DNA from: UBA5364 sp050259235
GTDB taxonomy: Bacteria; Bacillota_I; Bacilli_A; RF39; UBA660
Assembly: GCA_050259235.1 (NCBI GenBank)
Contig: JBLNAG010000002.1
Coordinates: 62,001-126,000, forward strand
Length of the DNA stretch: 64,000 bases
Direction: 5' to 3'
Position numbers and translations under genes: made by a program
The notes under the pieces: generated by a model
What the model was told of the DNA's origin: nothing
What the model saw: the letters and a program-made list of their open reading frames with translations, nothing else
Database searches by the model: none
Part shown: piece by piece, positions 27,423-37,555 of the stretch
How the letters are laid out: every line of letters starts with the position of its first letter
Numbering within the stretch: position 1 is the stretch's first letter

Positions 27423-29687
27423 TTATTCGTCTTCACTAAAGAAGTCATCAAAGAATTGATCATCTGTAACAACAGGTTTATTCTTAGGTGTATCCGCAAT
27501 AGGATTCTTTTCCAATTGTGGTTTTTCTTCTTTCTTTTCAACAACCGTTTCTACAACTTTTTCAGTTACAGGTTGAACCTTAATTTCCGGTTCAATTTCC
27601 GGCTTAACTTCTTTCTTAATTTCAGGTCTCTTAACAACTTTAAATTCATCTTCAAGCTTTGGAACCACTTTTTCACTCTTCTTTTCTTCCAGAGTTGGAA
27701 TTGAAGGAATTGTAATAATTTTTGGCTCCTCTTTTGGTTGAACAGGAGTAACAAATCTTGTTTTAGCTTCAGATTCAACTTTTCTCTTTTCAGCTTCACG
27801 ACGATCTTCTTCCTCTAATTCTGCTATTTTAGCATCAATTCTCTTAACCAAATCATCCATATTCAAGCTACCCATGTCATTATTTTTATGCATTGGAGGA
27901 ATAATATTTTGTGATGATCCAGAACCAGAAGAATGATCACTTAGTGAATTAATTAATCTATTTTCTTTGTCTTTTTTCTTTTCATCAACATATTTTTTTA
28001 AGTCAAATACTTCTACTGAACTCTTAGTTCTAATAGGATAAATGGACTTGTCATACTTTTTACCCCAAGCATTCATATTTTCCAATTTGAAATTTGGAGT
28101 CATTTCCGTTTTATAAGGCATCATTCTTGTACGGATAACTACAATTGACCATTTTTTTAATCTTTGTAAATCACTAACTGTAACAAGTGGTGTAGAAACA
28201 GTCTTATCTTTATCTTTAGATTTTTCTTCTCCACACATCTTACTTATTTCTTCTAGGGCTGCAATTTCACTACTTATTAAGTAAATGATATTACCACAGT
28301 TACCTTTGATGGTTTCTCCATTTTCTTTGCCATATACTTGATATAATTGAGCAAAGTTTTGAATAATGAAAGTAAATCTAATAGCTCTACTACGAGCAGC
28401 AGTAACCATTGTTGTTACATCTTTAAGTGGTGGCATATTTGCAAACTCATCTAATATGAAATTTGTTCTAAATGGTAATTTTCCACCATTTTCTTGTGCT
28501 ACATCAATTAAAGTTTCATAACATTGTTTAATGAAAATTGTTACCAATGAATGGTATGTTTTCTTTTCATCTTGTACAACAATAAAGACTGCTGTTTTAT
28601 GTCTACCTATATCTTTCATATCAAAATCACTTCTTGAAAGCATTTCAGATAGATTTTCACGAGAAGAGAATAATTTAATTTTTTGTTTAAATACTGATAA
28701 AATACTACTCTTTGTTTCATTTGGCGCCATCAACGTACTAGCAACATTTATGTATGCTGGTGAAGTTTGACTTTTATCACTATAATATTCTTTCATATAT
28801 GTGCTATTGCCATATTTTTCTTCACCAACAGTAGTCATTAAATTAATACTATTTAAGTTAATTTCATCTTCCTTAGCATCTTCAAACAAAGCTAAAGATA
28901 ATCCTGCAAAATAATCTGCAGATGTCTTTTCCCAGAAAGGATCTTGTCCTTGAGCTGCTTCATCATAAAGAATATTCATTGCTAAGTCATCTAATAATTC
29001 GTTAGCTTTATCAGGGTTTCCTTCCCTATATAATTTATAAGGTAATGATAATGGATTCCATGAATTACCTTTTTGAGGTTCACGGAAATTTAACAGTACT
29101 ATGTTATATCCCTTTTCACGTAATTCATTAGCATTTCTTTCGTATATTTCACCTTTAGGGTCAGTGATAATCATTGATTCTCCCTTTTTAGCTAATATCT
29201 TAACCATTGGTTGAACCATCATTTCAGTTTTACCAGAACCAGTGGCCCCAATAACTAAACTATGATATTCACCGTCATCAACCCATATTTCTTTACCATT
29301 ATTGATAAGAGGAATACCTGCAGCATCAGCCTTTTCTTGTGCTGGATATACTCTTCTAAGTTCTTTTTTCATTTCACGGTCAGTTGACCATCTTGAATAT
29401 CCTTTTTCTTTTTTTGCACCAGATGCTAAACCAAAGCCTTTTTCTCTTTCGAAGAAGTATGATGATACACTCATCATAATAGCAATTAATGCAAAGAAGA
29501 AGAATACCAAAGTAGGTCCAATATATTCTGATGTGAAGGCAGGAAAAGGATTAAATCCATGCAATAGACCAAATTCTGCAAATGAAGAGATATTAAGTAT
29601 TGCTATGGCTACCATATATAATAATATTATACAGAATATTATAAATATAAGCCAATCTTTAGGTTCTGCTCTAAATTTAAATTTCAT
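27423..29687 (-). CDS. VirD4/TraG-type coupling ATPase
   Basis: The 754-aa protein has two N-terminal TM segments (about 12-35 and 55-78). An AAA-like coupling domain carries Walker A GATGSGKT (147-154), a MIITDPKGE strand and Walker B in FILDEFANMPP. The Arg/Gln segment FIIQNFAQLYQVYG typical of TraG/VirD4 follows. A ~180-residue acidic/basic Pro-rich disordered tail ends the protein. Coupling proteins feed DNA or protein substrates to a type IV secretion channel. It is the last gene of the 27-kb block. SD AGGAGG. No relaxase is nearby, so the substrate is open. Confidence 0.93.
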   Translation of the reverse strand: MKFKFRAEPKDWLIFIIFCIILLYMVAIAILNISSFAEFGLLHGFNPFPAFTSEYIGPTLVFFFFALIAIMMSVSSYFFEREKGFGLASGAKKEKGYSRWSTDREMKKELRRVYPAQEKADAAGIPLINNGKEIWVDDGEYHSLVIGATGSGKTEMMVQPMVKILAKKGESMIITDPKGEIYERNANELREKGYNIVLLNFREPQKGNSWNPLSLPYKLYREGNPDKANELLDDLAMNILYDEAAQGQDPFWEKTSADYFAGLSLALFEDAKEDEINLNSINLMTTVGEEKYGNSTYMKEYYSDKSQTSPAYINVASTLMAPNETKSSILSVFKQKIKLFSSRENLSEMLSRSDFDMKDIGRHKTAVFIVVQDEKKTYHSLVTIFIKQCYETLIDVAQENGGKLPFRTNFILDEFANMPPLKDVTTMVTAARSRAIRFTFIIQNFAQLYQVYGKENGETIKGNCGNIIYLISSEIAALEEISKMCGEEKSKDKDKTVSTPLVTVSDLQRLKKWSIVVIRTRMMPYKTEMTPNFKLENMNAWGKKYDKSIYPIRTKSSVEVFDLKKYVDEKKKDKENRLINSLSDHSSGSGSSQNIIPPMHKNNDMGSLNMDDLVKRIDAKIAELEEEDRREAEKRKVESEAKTRFVTPVQPKEEPKIITIPSIPTLEEKKSEKVVPKLEDEFKVVKRPEIKKEVKPEIEPEIKVQPVTEKVVETVVEKKEEKPQLEKNPIADTPKNKPVVTDDQFFDDFFSEDE

Positions 29688-29702
29688 CTTATTCCTCCTA
29701 CA

Positions 29703-30458
29703 TCATATCTTATTACTTATTAAATGTTTTCCCCAAATTAATATGAATATTCCTAAAATAACACCAACAATAACACCTGTTAATATAATTACAGTCATGT
29801 AATTGCCAATAAAATCTTTAATTATTATATCATATCTTTTATCATTACTATACTTAATATATATATATTCTTGTTTTGAATCTGGAGTTAACTTCCAAGT
29901 ATAAACATTATTCTTTTCATCTTCAATATCGGCATTACTTTCAATTAATTTATTATGTAGCTTAATAGTAATATTTACATCCCCCATTGCTGATTGAGTT
30001 GGTGAACCAGATTGTAATCCATCACCATTTCCATCATCAGTTGGTTCAGCTCCATAAATGTCATTATAATAATATTCACCTACTGTTTTAAAAGTTGTAA
30101 ATTTATTATTTTCAACAACATTTAAATTTTCAAATATACCATTTAAAATTGGAGAATTTGAATAATCTTTTAAATTTTTATACTTCATAGTCATTTCAAT
30201 AAATGAATTATTTTTTCCTACTCCACTATCATATACATAATTTTTATAACTTCTAATAGACTTGTATGATTTAATTCTGTTTTCGAGGAAAACATCAATA
30301 TCATCATTTCCTTGTAATATTATTTTATTTGGAATAGTAACTTTAAGTTTTTCAGTAACCACATTATTTTCATCTATCACTAAGTCATAGTCAGCACTAC
30401 AACCACTTAATACTAGAACAAATATGAATAATGTTGCTAATTTAAATAACTTTTTCAT
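29703..30458 (-). CDS. Lipoprotein with C-terminal TM segment
   Basis: The lipobox VLSGC (Cys20) ends a signal peptide. About 195 extracytoplasmic residues follow, then a second hydrophobic segment (about 220-243) and a short basic tail, so both ends would be membrane-tethered. The body starts with ADYDLVIDENNVVTEKLKV, the pattern of Gram-positive lipoproteins with a beta-sandwich. Its start overlaps the stop of the wall-hydrolase gene by ATGA, implying translational coupling. I infer a structural or assembly factor of the T4SS-like channel. Confidence 0.78.
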   Translation of the reverse strand: MKKLFKLATLFIFVLVLSGCSADYDLVIDENNVVTEKLKVTIPNKIILQGNDDIDVFLENRIKSYKSIRSYKNYVYDSGVGKNNSFIEMTMKYKNLKDYSNSPILNGIFENLNVVENNKFTTFKTVGEYYYNDIYGAEPTDDGNGDGLQSGSPTQSAMGDVNITIKLHNKLIESNADIEDEKNNVYTWKLTPDSKQEYIYIKYSNDKRYDIIIKDFIGNYMTVIILTGVIVGVILGIFILIWGKHLISNKI

Positions 30459-32833
30459 TTAGTTACCTCCGTCTTTCGATCAGCATTGTTGTAGAAATCA
30501 TCCATTAAAACAATTTTTTCAAATCTATTACTATTACATGCTGTTGGTGTAACTACAACACCATAATCAGCACCTTTAGCTTCAGCAACATAGTATTTAC
30601 AATTGCTGACATCTACACCAATAATAATTGCAATATGTTCACTATTCCACATTAAATCTCCGGCTTTAACTTTTGAAATAACACTTGGATCTGATGCATC
30701 TACCTTATCATCAGTCATATTCCCTTGATTAGTAGAACCTTGAGCATTTTCTATAAAGTAACTTGCTTTATATCCACCATTTGTAATAGACCAAGCAACA
30801 AATCCACTACAGTCTAATCCATCTGGCCACGTAGAACCAGAAGGTTGTTTATCGGTACCACTTGAACCAATTTTTCTAGCACAACCCCAGTTTTCACTGA
30901 TACCTTCATACCAATACTTACCACCATAGAAATATGGAATTATAACTCCCATATCACTAGATAAATATTTTGCAGCTGCAACTACACCTGCACGAGTACC
31001 ATATCCAGCAGCTGCTACTTTACTCTTTAAAGTGGTTTCTTTGGCAGCGAGTTGTTCAGCAGTATACATATTACAAGTCATTGCACCTGCTAATGGATTT
31101 ACTCCACCTTGTGCAATACCATTTAAAACTGGAGCAGGATCAATCTTTCTTTTTTCCTCATCCCAAATTTCAAAATGTAAATGTGCCCCTGTAGAATTAC
31201 CAGTACTTCCTAGTAAACCTATTTGTTCACCAGCACTTACTTTATCTCCTACTTCAACATCTACTCTATTTAAATGGCCATACAAACTATAATATTCAAA
31301 TTTGCCATCTTCATTTATATCATGGGCAATAACAACATGTTTACCATAACCAGCAGTTGGGTTACCACTGATATCTGAGACAGCCGTTTGAACAACACCA
31401 GTTGCTATTGCACTAACAGGAGTATTCTCACAACCACCCCATGAAAAATCTATTCCTAAGTGATTACAATTAGACTCTCCAGTCCATTCTCCATTAACAA
31501 AACATTTAGCAGTTCCTAATTGGTACCCCCGTGTGACATAATCTTGCCAATCTTCCCCGGAGCCAATCTGAACTGGTAATGAGGTCATCCCCCGTATTCG
31601 TATGGTTGAATTTCGAGCATCACCCAATAAATACAAGTATGAGTCCCGCATTCCAAAAATAGAATCAACTATATTATCAACTTCTGTTTTTTGTCTTTGG
31701 GAAAGAGCATCATAAAATTGAAAATTAAGTAAATTATAATATTCTGTACTTGCATCTTCTACTTTTAATAAACGATCCTTAAAACGAAGTGGAATGTATA
31801 CATTTTTTAGATATTCTATATATCGATCGTAATCAAGATATTTTACAAGCATTGGAATAGCTACCCATTGATAACCTTCTGGAGCTTCTCCCATATAAGA
31901 ACAGTCAAAATTTAATACTGAATTATCAATAATATATTTTATATTTGCAATAAAACTATCTTGTACAGCTTCATATTTAACATTTGATAATTGTGATTCA
32001 ATATAACCAGCATTTTCTTCTTTTGCATATGACCATATCGAGGAAGCTAAATTAAGTAAATTGATTGCACCAACAGCATCCTTAGTAGTATCAGTAAAAC
32101 CAGTTTCTAATTCCAAAACTATTGAATGCAATAAATCCCCTGCAGTATCTACCAAATCTCCCCATGCACTTGGATTAAATATATTTAATCCAGATGGAGC
32201 CTTCGTACATAACGTATTAAATCGTGTCCCAATTAAATGACCCACTAATTTCTTTTCACCAGGCCATAATGTATAAGCACTGCCTATATTATCCAAAGCA
32301 ACTTTATAAAAATCCCTTGTTTCTTCTTCTTCTACTGCAGCAGGACCTTGACTATTAAGTTCCTTATTACATTTAGATTCATCGTAATCAGGATTATCTT
32401 TTGAACATTTATTATCTGGTGTATAAATAGTAGTATCAATCATTTTTGAGTAATGGGCTGTTGCAGCTAAAATTGCCACATCAAATTCACCTTCTGAATA
32501 AGGGTATTCATTAAATCTTTGGTATTCATTCTTTAATGCAATGAAATAACTATCTTCATTTGTAAACCAACCATTACCTGTTACTAAATTAAGCATTTTT
32601 TCAGATGTTGTGACAACAAATTCCCCAACACCTGCAAAAAAGGCTTCTATTTTTTCGCCTATATACATAATCGGAAAGATAACAATGCACGCTACTAGTA
32701 ATCCTAAAAGTACATTACCAATAACAGGCATAGCTGCTCCCAAGGCCATTATAATCATTCTAATTCTTTTTACTTTTTTAATCTTATCTTGAATAGAATT
32801 GCCTTTTTTATTATTTCCGCCAAAACCAAACAT
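30455..32833 (-). CDS. Bifunctional cell-wall hydrolase of the secretion locus (M23 + NlpC/P60)
   Basis: This 792-aa protein has an N-terminal TM cluster (about 35-65) and a ~350-residue helical region. An M23 domain follows (HLGIDF and HLHFE zinc motifs, about 458-560), then an NlpC/P60 domain with nucleophile Cys in DGLDCSGF and His in SEHIAIIIG. Gram-positive conjugation systems use VirB1-like two-domain hydrolases to open peptidoglycan; the M23+NlpC pairing fills that slot. The ATG at 32833 follows GGTGGTGA; the longer frame from 32848 was rejected. It lies between VirB4 and the lipoprotein, coupled to the latter. Confidence 0.9.
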   Translation of the reverse strand: MFGFGGNNKKGNSIQDKIKKVKRIRMIIMALGAAMPVIGNVLLGLLVACIVIFPIMYIGEKIEAFFAGVGEFVVTTSEKMLNLVTGNGWFTNEDSYFIALKNEYQRFNEYPYSEGEFDVAILAATAHYSKMIDTTIYTPDNKCSKDNPDYDESKCNKELNSQGPAAVEEEETRDFYKVALDNIGSAYTLWPGEKKLVGHLIGTRFNTLCTKAPSGLNIFNPSAWGDLVDTAGDLLHSIVLELETGFTDTTKDAVGAINLLNLASSIWSYAKEENAGYIESQLSNVKYEAVQDSFIANIKYIIDNSVLNFDCSYMGEAPEGYQWVAIPMLVKYLDYDRYIEYLKNVYIPLRFKDRLLKVEDASTEYYNLLNFQFYDALSQRQKTEVDNIVDSIFGMRDSYLYLLGDARNSTIRIRGMTSLPVQIGSGEDWQDYVTRGYQLGTAKCFVNGEWTGESNCNHLGIDFSWGGCENTPVSAIATGVVQTAVSDISGNPTAGYGKHVVIAHDINEDGKFEYYSLYGHLNRVDVEVGDKVSAGEQIGLLGSTGNSTGAHLHFEIWDEEKRKIDPAPVLNGIAQGGVNPLAGAMTCNMYTAEQLAAKETTLKSKVAAAGYGTRAGVVAAAKYLSSDMGVIIPYFYGGKYWYEGISENWGCARKIGSSGTDKQPSGSTWPDGLDCSGFVAWSITNGGYKASYFIENAQGSTNQGNMTDDKVDASDPSVISKVKAGDLMWNSEHIAIIIGVDVSNCKYYVAEAKGADYGVVVTPTACNSNRFEKIVLMDDFYNNADRKTEVTK

Positions 32834-32867
32834 TGTTATCACCACCAATTACTATACTTTTTTTATT

Positions 32868-34652
32868 TTATAATCCGCCGCCACTACCAAATGAATCTAA
32901 TTCTTGTTCAGTTGCGACAATATTTATACGCATTCTTCTACTTCCGCATACAAATAATGCTTCTCCTTGATTATATTTCTTAATACTTTCTTTTTCATTA
33001 TCATTTAAGTCAATTAACTTCGATAAATCTTCAACTGCTTGTTTTTTAAGTCCCATAACAAGGTAGTATGAAGCATTATCAAATATTGCTTTTCCTTGTG
33101 TAATAACCGCAGGATCACTAAAGTCCGTTGGTTGTTGAGTAATTATAATTGTACCTGTATTATATTTTCTAGCACGTCTTTGAACTTGCGCTAAGAAGTC
33201 AGCACCTAATGTATTATTTCCAGACAATAATACGTGCGCTTCATCAATCATAAGTACTGTATTAATAGTCTTATTTAGAGTTAATCCCCATGCATATTTC
33301 AATACGTTAAAGAATAAAGCATTTTTAATATTAGTTTCAGCATTCATTAATTCTTTAATATTGAAAACAATAAATTCACTCTTTGGACTAATTGTTGTAT
33401 GACCATCAAAATAATATTTTAATTCTTTTATAATTGGTCTTACTTTTAACTCTAATTGTTCTAATATATCTTTTTCATGACTCTTTTCTGGCATTGATAG
33501 AAGTTTACCTCTAATAGTAGCATAAACATCTTTCATTGTTGGATAGTCAGTTGATTTGAATTTAGAAAAATCAGAATCAAAACTTATATTAAAACGACGA
33601 TATGTTTCTTGAATTATTTCACTAAAGATATTAATTATATCTTCAGTTGCAGTAGGATCATAATACTTGAAAAATGCTTTGATAGTTTGAAGAGTTCTTG
33701 TAAGAATTGTATAACCTAATCCTTGTTGAAGTTCTTCTTCATCAGCGTCCATAACAACTTCAAGTGGGTTGATCATACCATATTCTCCACCCTTACCTAA
33801 GTCAATGAAGTCACCGCCATACATTTTAGCCATGTCTCCTAATTCACCTTCAGGGTCAATCGCTACAATTTGATAATCATTTCTAATATGGGTTCTTAAC
33901 ATTAATTTTGCAGCTGTAGATTTACCACTACCAGATGTACCTAATATAATTAGGTTAGCATTATTTCGATTATGTTCCTTCTTAATTTGATATAAAAATT
34001 GATTGAATAAAATTACCCCTCCAGAGAAATCCACACCTAGAAGTGTTGCTAAACCAGCATCTTTAACACTGTCAAAGATAAATGGATACATAGCAGCAAG
34101 TGTTGGTGCAGGAATAGGAGTTCCTATCCTATCTTCAATATCTTGTTTAGGATAAATAGGTAAAATTGATTTTAATACTTTTTCTTGTTCAAAACGAAGT
34201 GGAAATGCTCTCATTTCCATAGCTTCTAAGTAATTTTTAATTTGCATTTTCTTACTAATTAATTGATCTTGAGAATCTGCAGTAATCATGATATGCATTT
34301 GGAAGTCATATATCTTAGATTGACTGCTAGCTAACATTGAAATAAAATATTCCAATGATTCATAATCTTGACGAATTCTTTCTTGAATAGTTCTATCATT
34401 TTCAGTTTGATATCTTTGTTTTAATTCAGCTATTTCCTTATTTAACATTTTACTAATAACACTAAATGGAAGCGGTATATGTTTAATAACCACTTTAATT
34501 CCTGACATACTAGTTAATGATGCTAAATAACCAGGACTTATTATTTTGGGATAAGAAACGACTGTCAAAATACAAGCGTGTTTATCACTAATAATAAAAT
34601 CTGCTGATCTAAATTCTAACCCCTTTGGGGCAATTTGACTCTTTATATCCAT
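32868..34652 (-). CDS. VirB4-type ATPase, C-terminal ATPase subunit of a split VirB4
   Basis: The 594-aa protein covers the later part of a VirB4/TraC/ConE ATPase. Walker A is LGTSGSGKS (237-245), Walker B is TVLMIDEAHVLLS, and the downstream motif GTIIITQQPTDF is present. VirB4 energises T4SS assembly and transport at the inner face of the membrane. Its ATG overlaps the stop of the 185-aa gene (TAATG), and that gene resembles a VirB4 N-terminus, so the protein appears split in two coupled genes. Confidence 0.93.
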   Translation of the reverse strand: MDIKSQIAPKGLEFRSADFIISDKHACILTVVSYPKIISPGYLASLTSMSGIKVVIKHIPLPFSVISKMLNKEIAELKQRYQTENDRTIQERIRQDYESLEYFISMLASSQSKIYDFQMHIMITADSQDQLISKKMQIKNYLEAMEMRAFPLRFEQEKVLKSILPIYPKQDIEDRIGTPIPAPTLAAMYPFIFDSVKDAGLATLLGVDFSGGVILFNQFLYQIKKEHNRNNANLIILGTSGSGKSTAAKLMLRTHIRNDYQIVAIDPEGELGDMAKMYGGDFIDLGKGGEYGMINPLEVVMDADEEELQQGLGYTILTRTLQTIKAFFKYYDPTATEDIINIFSEIIQETYRRFNISFDSDFSKFKSTDYPTMKDVYATIRGKLLSMPEKSHEKDILEQLELKVRPIIKELKYYFDGHTTISPKSEFIVFNIKELMNAETNIKNALFFNVLKYAWGLTLNKTINTVLMIDEAHVLLSGNNTLGADFLAQVQRRARKYNTGTIIITQQPTDFSDPAVITQGKAIFDNASYYLVMGLKKQAVEDLSKLIDLNDNEKESIKKYNQGEALFVCGSRRMRINIVATEQELDSFGSGGGL

Positions 34653-35209
34653 TAACTCAACACCGTCCCAAAATTAGTAGTTTGTCCACCATTCAAGAAA
34701 TTATCTAATATCATTCTTAAATCATCATTAGTAACTTGATGTGAAGATAATCCAGCACTAGCTAAATTATTAATTAACGTTCTAATTCGTTTATTAATAA
34801 CTTCATTATCTTTTTCTTTAAATAATAAGAAATATTCAGTATCAACAACATTGTTATTCATAAACATGTTAGCTTTATTAATATCTTCCATAATTAATTT
34901 TCTCTTAGAAGTATTTTGAACATTGTTATATAATAACTCCAATTGTGATAAATACAAATTAATATCAACTGGTCTATCAGCAACCAAAATCCAAAATTCA
35001 TAATCAATCATATTGTAGACATTTTTTAAATTACTTATAATGCTACTTTGCATATCTCTTTCCAAGATAAATATATTTCTTGGTAGAATTTTTACCCCCG
35101 TAACTTTTAAATTATTATCAAGAACAATTACACCATTTGTAATACTCTTTATTGGAATATCATCACTAGTATATTTACTTTTGTTGCTCGTTTTCTCTTT
35201 CAATGCCAT
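34652..35209 (-). CDS. Separate N-terminal domain of VirB4 (putative)
   Basis: The 185-aa soluble protein begins KYTSDDIPIKSITNGVIVLD and continues TGVKILPRNIFILERDMQSS. This order (KSI.nGiI..., gvl.ilPiN...l.....q) is that of the extreme N-terminus of Gram-positive VirB4/TcpF-type proteins. The P-loop part is in the next gene, joined by TAATG. It overlaps the PrgI-like gene upstream by 35 bases. I call it a VirB4 N-terminal half from context and pattern; a structure prediction would settle it. Confidence 0.65.
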   Translation of the reverse strand: MALKEKTSNKSKYTSDDIPIKSITNGVIVLDNNLKVTGVKILPRNIFILERDMQSSIISNLKNVYNMIDYEFWILVADRPVDINLYLSQLELLYNNVQNTSKRKLIMEDINKANMFMNNNVVDTEYFLLFKEKDNEVINKRIRTLINNLASAGLSSHQVTNDDLRMILDNFLNGGQTTNFGTVLS

Positions 35210-35507
35210 CTAGCACACACCAACCTTTCCATACGAATTTTTGCCTTGTCGTAAAAAATGTAAATGCAGACTTTAATAAAACCCTCATATTATGATAATT
35301 CGGTATTGGTAATACCAAGAATCCTGCGATTAATCCTGGGGCGATTGCTAACAATGCCCAGGTTAAACTTTCAATTGGTAGGATTAACAATAAAAACATT
35401 GTCGCAACCAAACCAATACCAAATATAATTAAATCTTGCCAAGTAAACAATCCAAGTATTAACATTGAACGTTTTGAATTGGCTGGAATTAAAAATTCAT
35501 TTTCCAT
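35175..35507 (-). CDS. VirB3/PrgI-family membrane protein
   Basis: The 110-aa protein has a short N-terminus (ENEFLIPANSKR) and a hairpin of two TM segments (about 18-40 and 45-68). A basic, aromatic tail FTTRQKFVWKG follows. This is the PrgI/VirB3 layout, a partner that anchors VirB4 in Gram-positive T4SS loci, and it directly precedes the VirB4 genes as expected. SD GAAGGGG. Confidence 0.82.
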   Translation of the reverse strand: MENEFLIPANSKRSMLILGLFTWQDLIIFGIGLVATMFLLLILPIESLTWALLAIAPGLIAGFLVLPIPNYHNMRVLLKSAFTFFTTRQKFVWKGWCVLDGIERENEQQK

Positions 35508-35527
35508 TTTTTATTACACCCCTTCTT

Positions 35528-37531
35528 TTATTTTTTCTTTTTAGCATCAGGTTTAGAACCTATTTTATAAGAATCTTGTAATTTCTTTTGCTTTTCAGCT
35601 TCTCTCTTCCTATTAGCTAATTCATTTTCCTTATCATGTGCATCTCTTTGTTTAGCTATATAGTCAGATGTTGCTGCGTCTTTAGCATCTTTTGTTCTTA
35701 TCTTTTGTTCATATTCTTTCCAATCAGCTTCACTTACGCCAGTTTCTTCAGCAAATCTAGCTTCTGCCCACTTAGCTTTTTCATCAGCAGTACCAGCATA
35801 CTCATCCATATATAATTGTCTTTGAGTATCGATGTCTGTTGAATTATCAAATGTATTTTTTACTTCACCACTAGTAGGATCCACTACATGTAATCTCTTA
35901 CCATCATCAGTGAAACCTTCATATTTACTTAGTTCTTGTTGAGAACTAAAGAAAGCTTCTTGTGCATTCTTATAATCATTTTTTTCATAGTCTTTTGCTG
36001 CTTCTTCCATTCGTTGTGCTCTTGTCATACCACCAGTAGCAGCAGCTAATCTGTCTGCATTTCTAGCGGCAGCATTGTACTTCATAGTTTCTCCATTAAA
36101 TTTGACTCCCTTATCAGCTTTTGCATTTCTTTCTTGATTAGCACGTGTTGTATCAATGGCACCGGAAATTCCTGCTCTACCACCAGTTGCTCCACCAACA
36201 GCACCACGTCCAGCTCCTGCTAGTCCCCCACCAAGTGCTGACAAGAAGGCACTACGTTGTAATTTTGGATCACTCGCATTTTCTGCATTCCATGCTTTAG
36301 TAGCACGATAGTTACCAATTGCTGATGCGGCTCCTGCTCCTATTAAACCACCTGCTCCAAATGCTGCAGCTTTTCCTACTCCTAGCCCTGGTGTTGATTG
36401 TAATCTCTTCTTCAAGTTCATACCGCCACCATCTAGTTTCATACCAGTTAATTCTTCTAACATTTTTGGAAGTTCTTTTGCAAATAATAAACATCCAAAT
36501 ATAATAAATACTCTAACAAAAATATTTTCCATTGGGCTGTTATCACTTATTCTATAGAATTCAGTTCCTCCAGCTGCAACTATCATAACAACGGCAATTG
36601 CAAAATATATTGCAATTAATCTAATAAATAAACTCATGTAAGTTGATATTACTGTCTTTACCCATTTACTGAACATACCTGAACCTTTTTCTCTAGGATC
36701 AAGTAATGATACAATTGGTACTGGGGCAATTAATTGTAAAAACCCTAGTTTTACAGATCGTATTGCTATATCAATACAGAATACCAATAATACATATACT
36801 AGTAAACAACCTGCAATTGCTGAAACAAGAAACGTATATTCAATTGCATATGTTTCAATATCTTCACCATCAACAGTCATCTCAATTTTTTCATTGACAA
36901 TACCTGCATTTATAACTGCTAATACATCTTTTGTATCTCCTAAATTACTTTTTAATACTTTAGTTGCATTAATTGAATCAGTACATCCATTATAGTCAGG
37001 ATAATTACATCCTTCCCATTTTTCTTGATTAGGCTTGAAAAATGCTGAAAACACGGTAGCAGCCATTGTCTTACCACCGAATGTTATTTGATCATATTGT
37101 TCTCCATTAATTTCTGCCGGAGCATTAATATTTGACCCTAAAACTATTTTACCAATAAGATTTTCTTTCAAAACTATTGATTGAAATTGAAATGCTAAAC
37201 TAAATACCGAAGGTACAGCCACAATTGCTATTAAAACAATAAAGAAGTTCTTTAATAATTGTGACACACCCTTTTTTTCACTTAAGAAATCATCAGGATT
37301 GATTATATATTTTATCATCGAAAAAGATACAATAAAAATCATTATTATTGCTAATAAAACATATATTCTTCCACCGAACTCTTGTATTGTATCAGGACTA
37401 AATAAACCTGTGTCTGCTATTAAAACAAATAGAGCATATAATTGATCAACAAGCCAATAGACAACATAGTCAAGATACAAAAAGATTGTTCTAAATAAAT
37501 CAGCAAACCATCCACCAATTGCTTCTAACAT
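35528..37531 (-). CDS. VirB6/TrbL-like polytopic channel protein
   Basis: The 667-aa protein has six or so TM segments in the first ~355 residues, split by an extracytoplasmic domain at about 125-220 (with a Cys pair, WEGCNY and NGCTDS). A Gly/Ala-rich stretch (about 375-455) and a long charged helical cytosolic tail (455-667) follow. TrbL/VirB6 proteins of Gram-positive T4SS have this build and form the inner-membrane channel. Position next to VirB3/VirB4 and after two VirB2-like genes supports the call. SD TTAGGTGAA. Confidence 0.82.
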   Translation of the reverse strand: MLEAIGGWFADLFRTIFLYLDYVVYWLVDQLYALFVLIADTGLFSPDTIQEFGGRIYVLLAIIMIFIVSFSMIKYIINPDDFLSEKKGVSQLLKNFFIVLIAIVAVPSVFSLAFQFQSIVLKENLIGKIVLGSNINAPAEINGEQYDQITFGGKTMAATVFSAFFKPNQEKWEGCNYPDYNGCTDSINATKVLKSNLGDTKDVLAVINAGIVNEKIEMTVDGEDIETYAIEYTFLVSAIAGCLLVYVLLVFCIDIAIRSVKLGFLQLIAPVPIVSLLDPREKGSGMFSKWVKTVISTYMSLFIRLIAIYFAIAVVMIVAAGGTEFYRISDNSPMENIFVRVFIIFGCLLFAKELPKMLEELTGMKLDGGGMNLKKRLQSTPGLGVGKAAAFGAGGLIGAGAASAIGNYRATKAWNAENASDPKLQRSAFLSALGGGLAGAGRGAVGGATGGRAGISGAIDTTRANQERNAKADKGVKFNGETMKYNAAARNADRLAAATGGMTRAQRMEEAAKDYEKNDYKNAQEAFFSSQQELSKYEGFTDDGKRLHVVDPTSGEVKNTFDNSTDIDTQRQLYMDEYAGTADEKAKWAEARFAEETGVSEADWKEYEQKIRTKDAKDAATSDYIAKQRDAHDKENELANRKREAEKQKKLQDSYKIGSKPDAKKKK

Positions 37532-37555
37532 TTTATTTCACCTAAACTTCCTATT

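Noticed and set aside
27566..27799. Basic 77-aa frame overlapping the VirD4 gene tail
   Set aside because: It is a +1 shadow of the Glu/Lys-rich disordered tail (Lys/Leu/Arg composition) with no SD.
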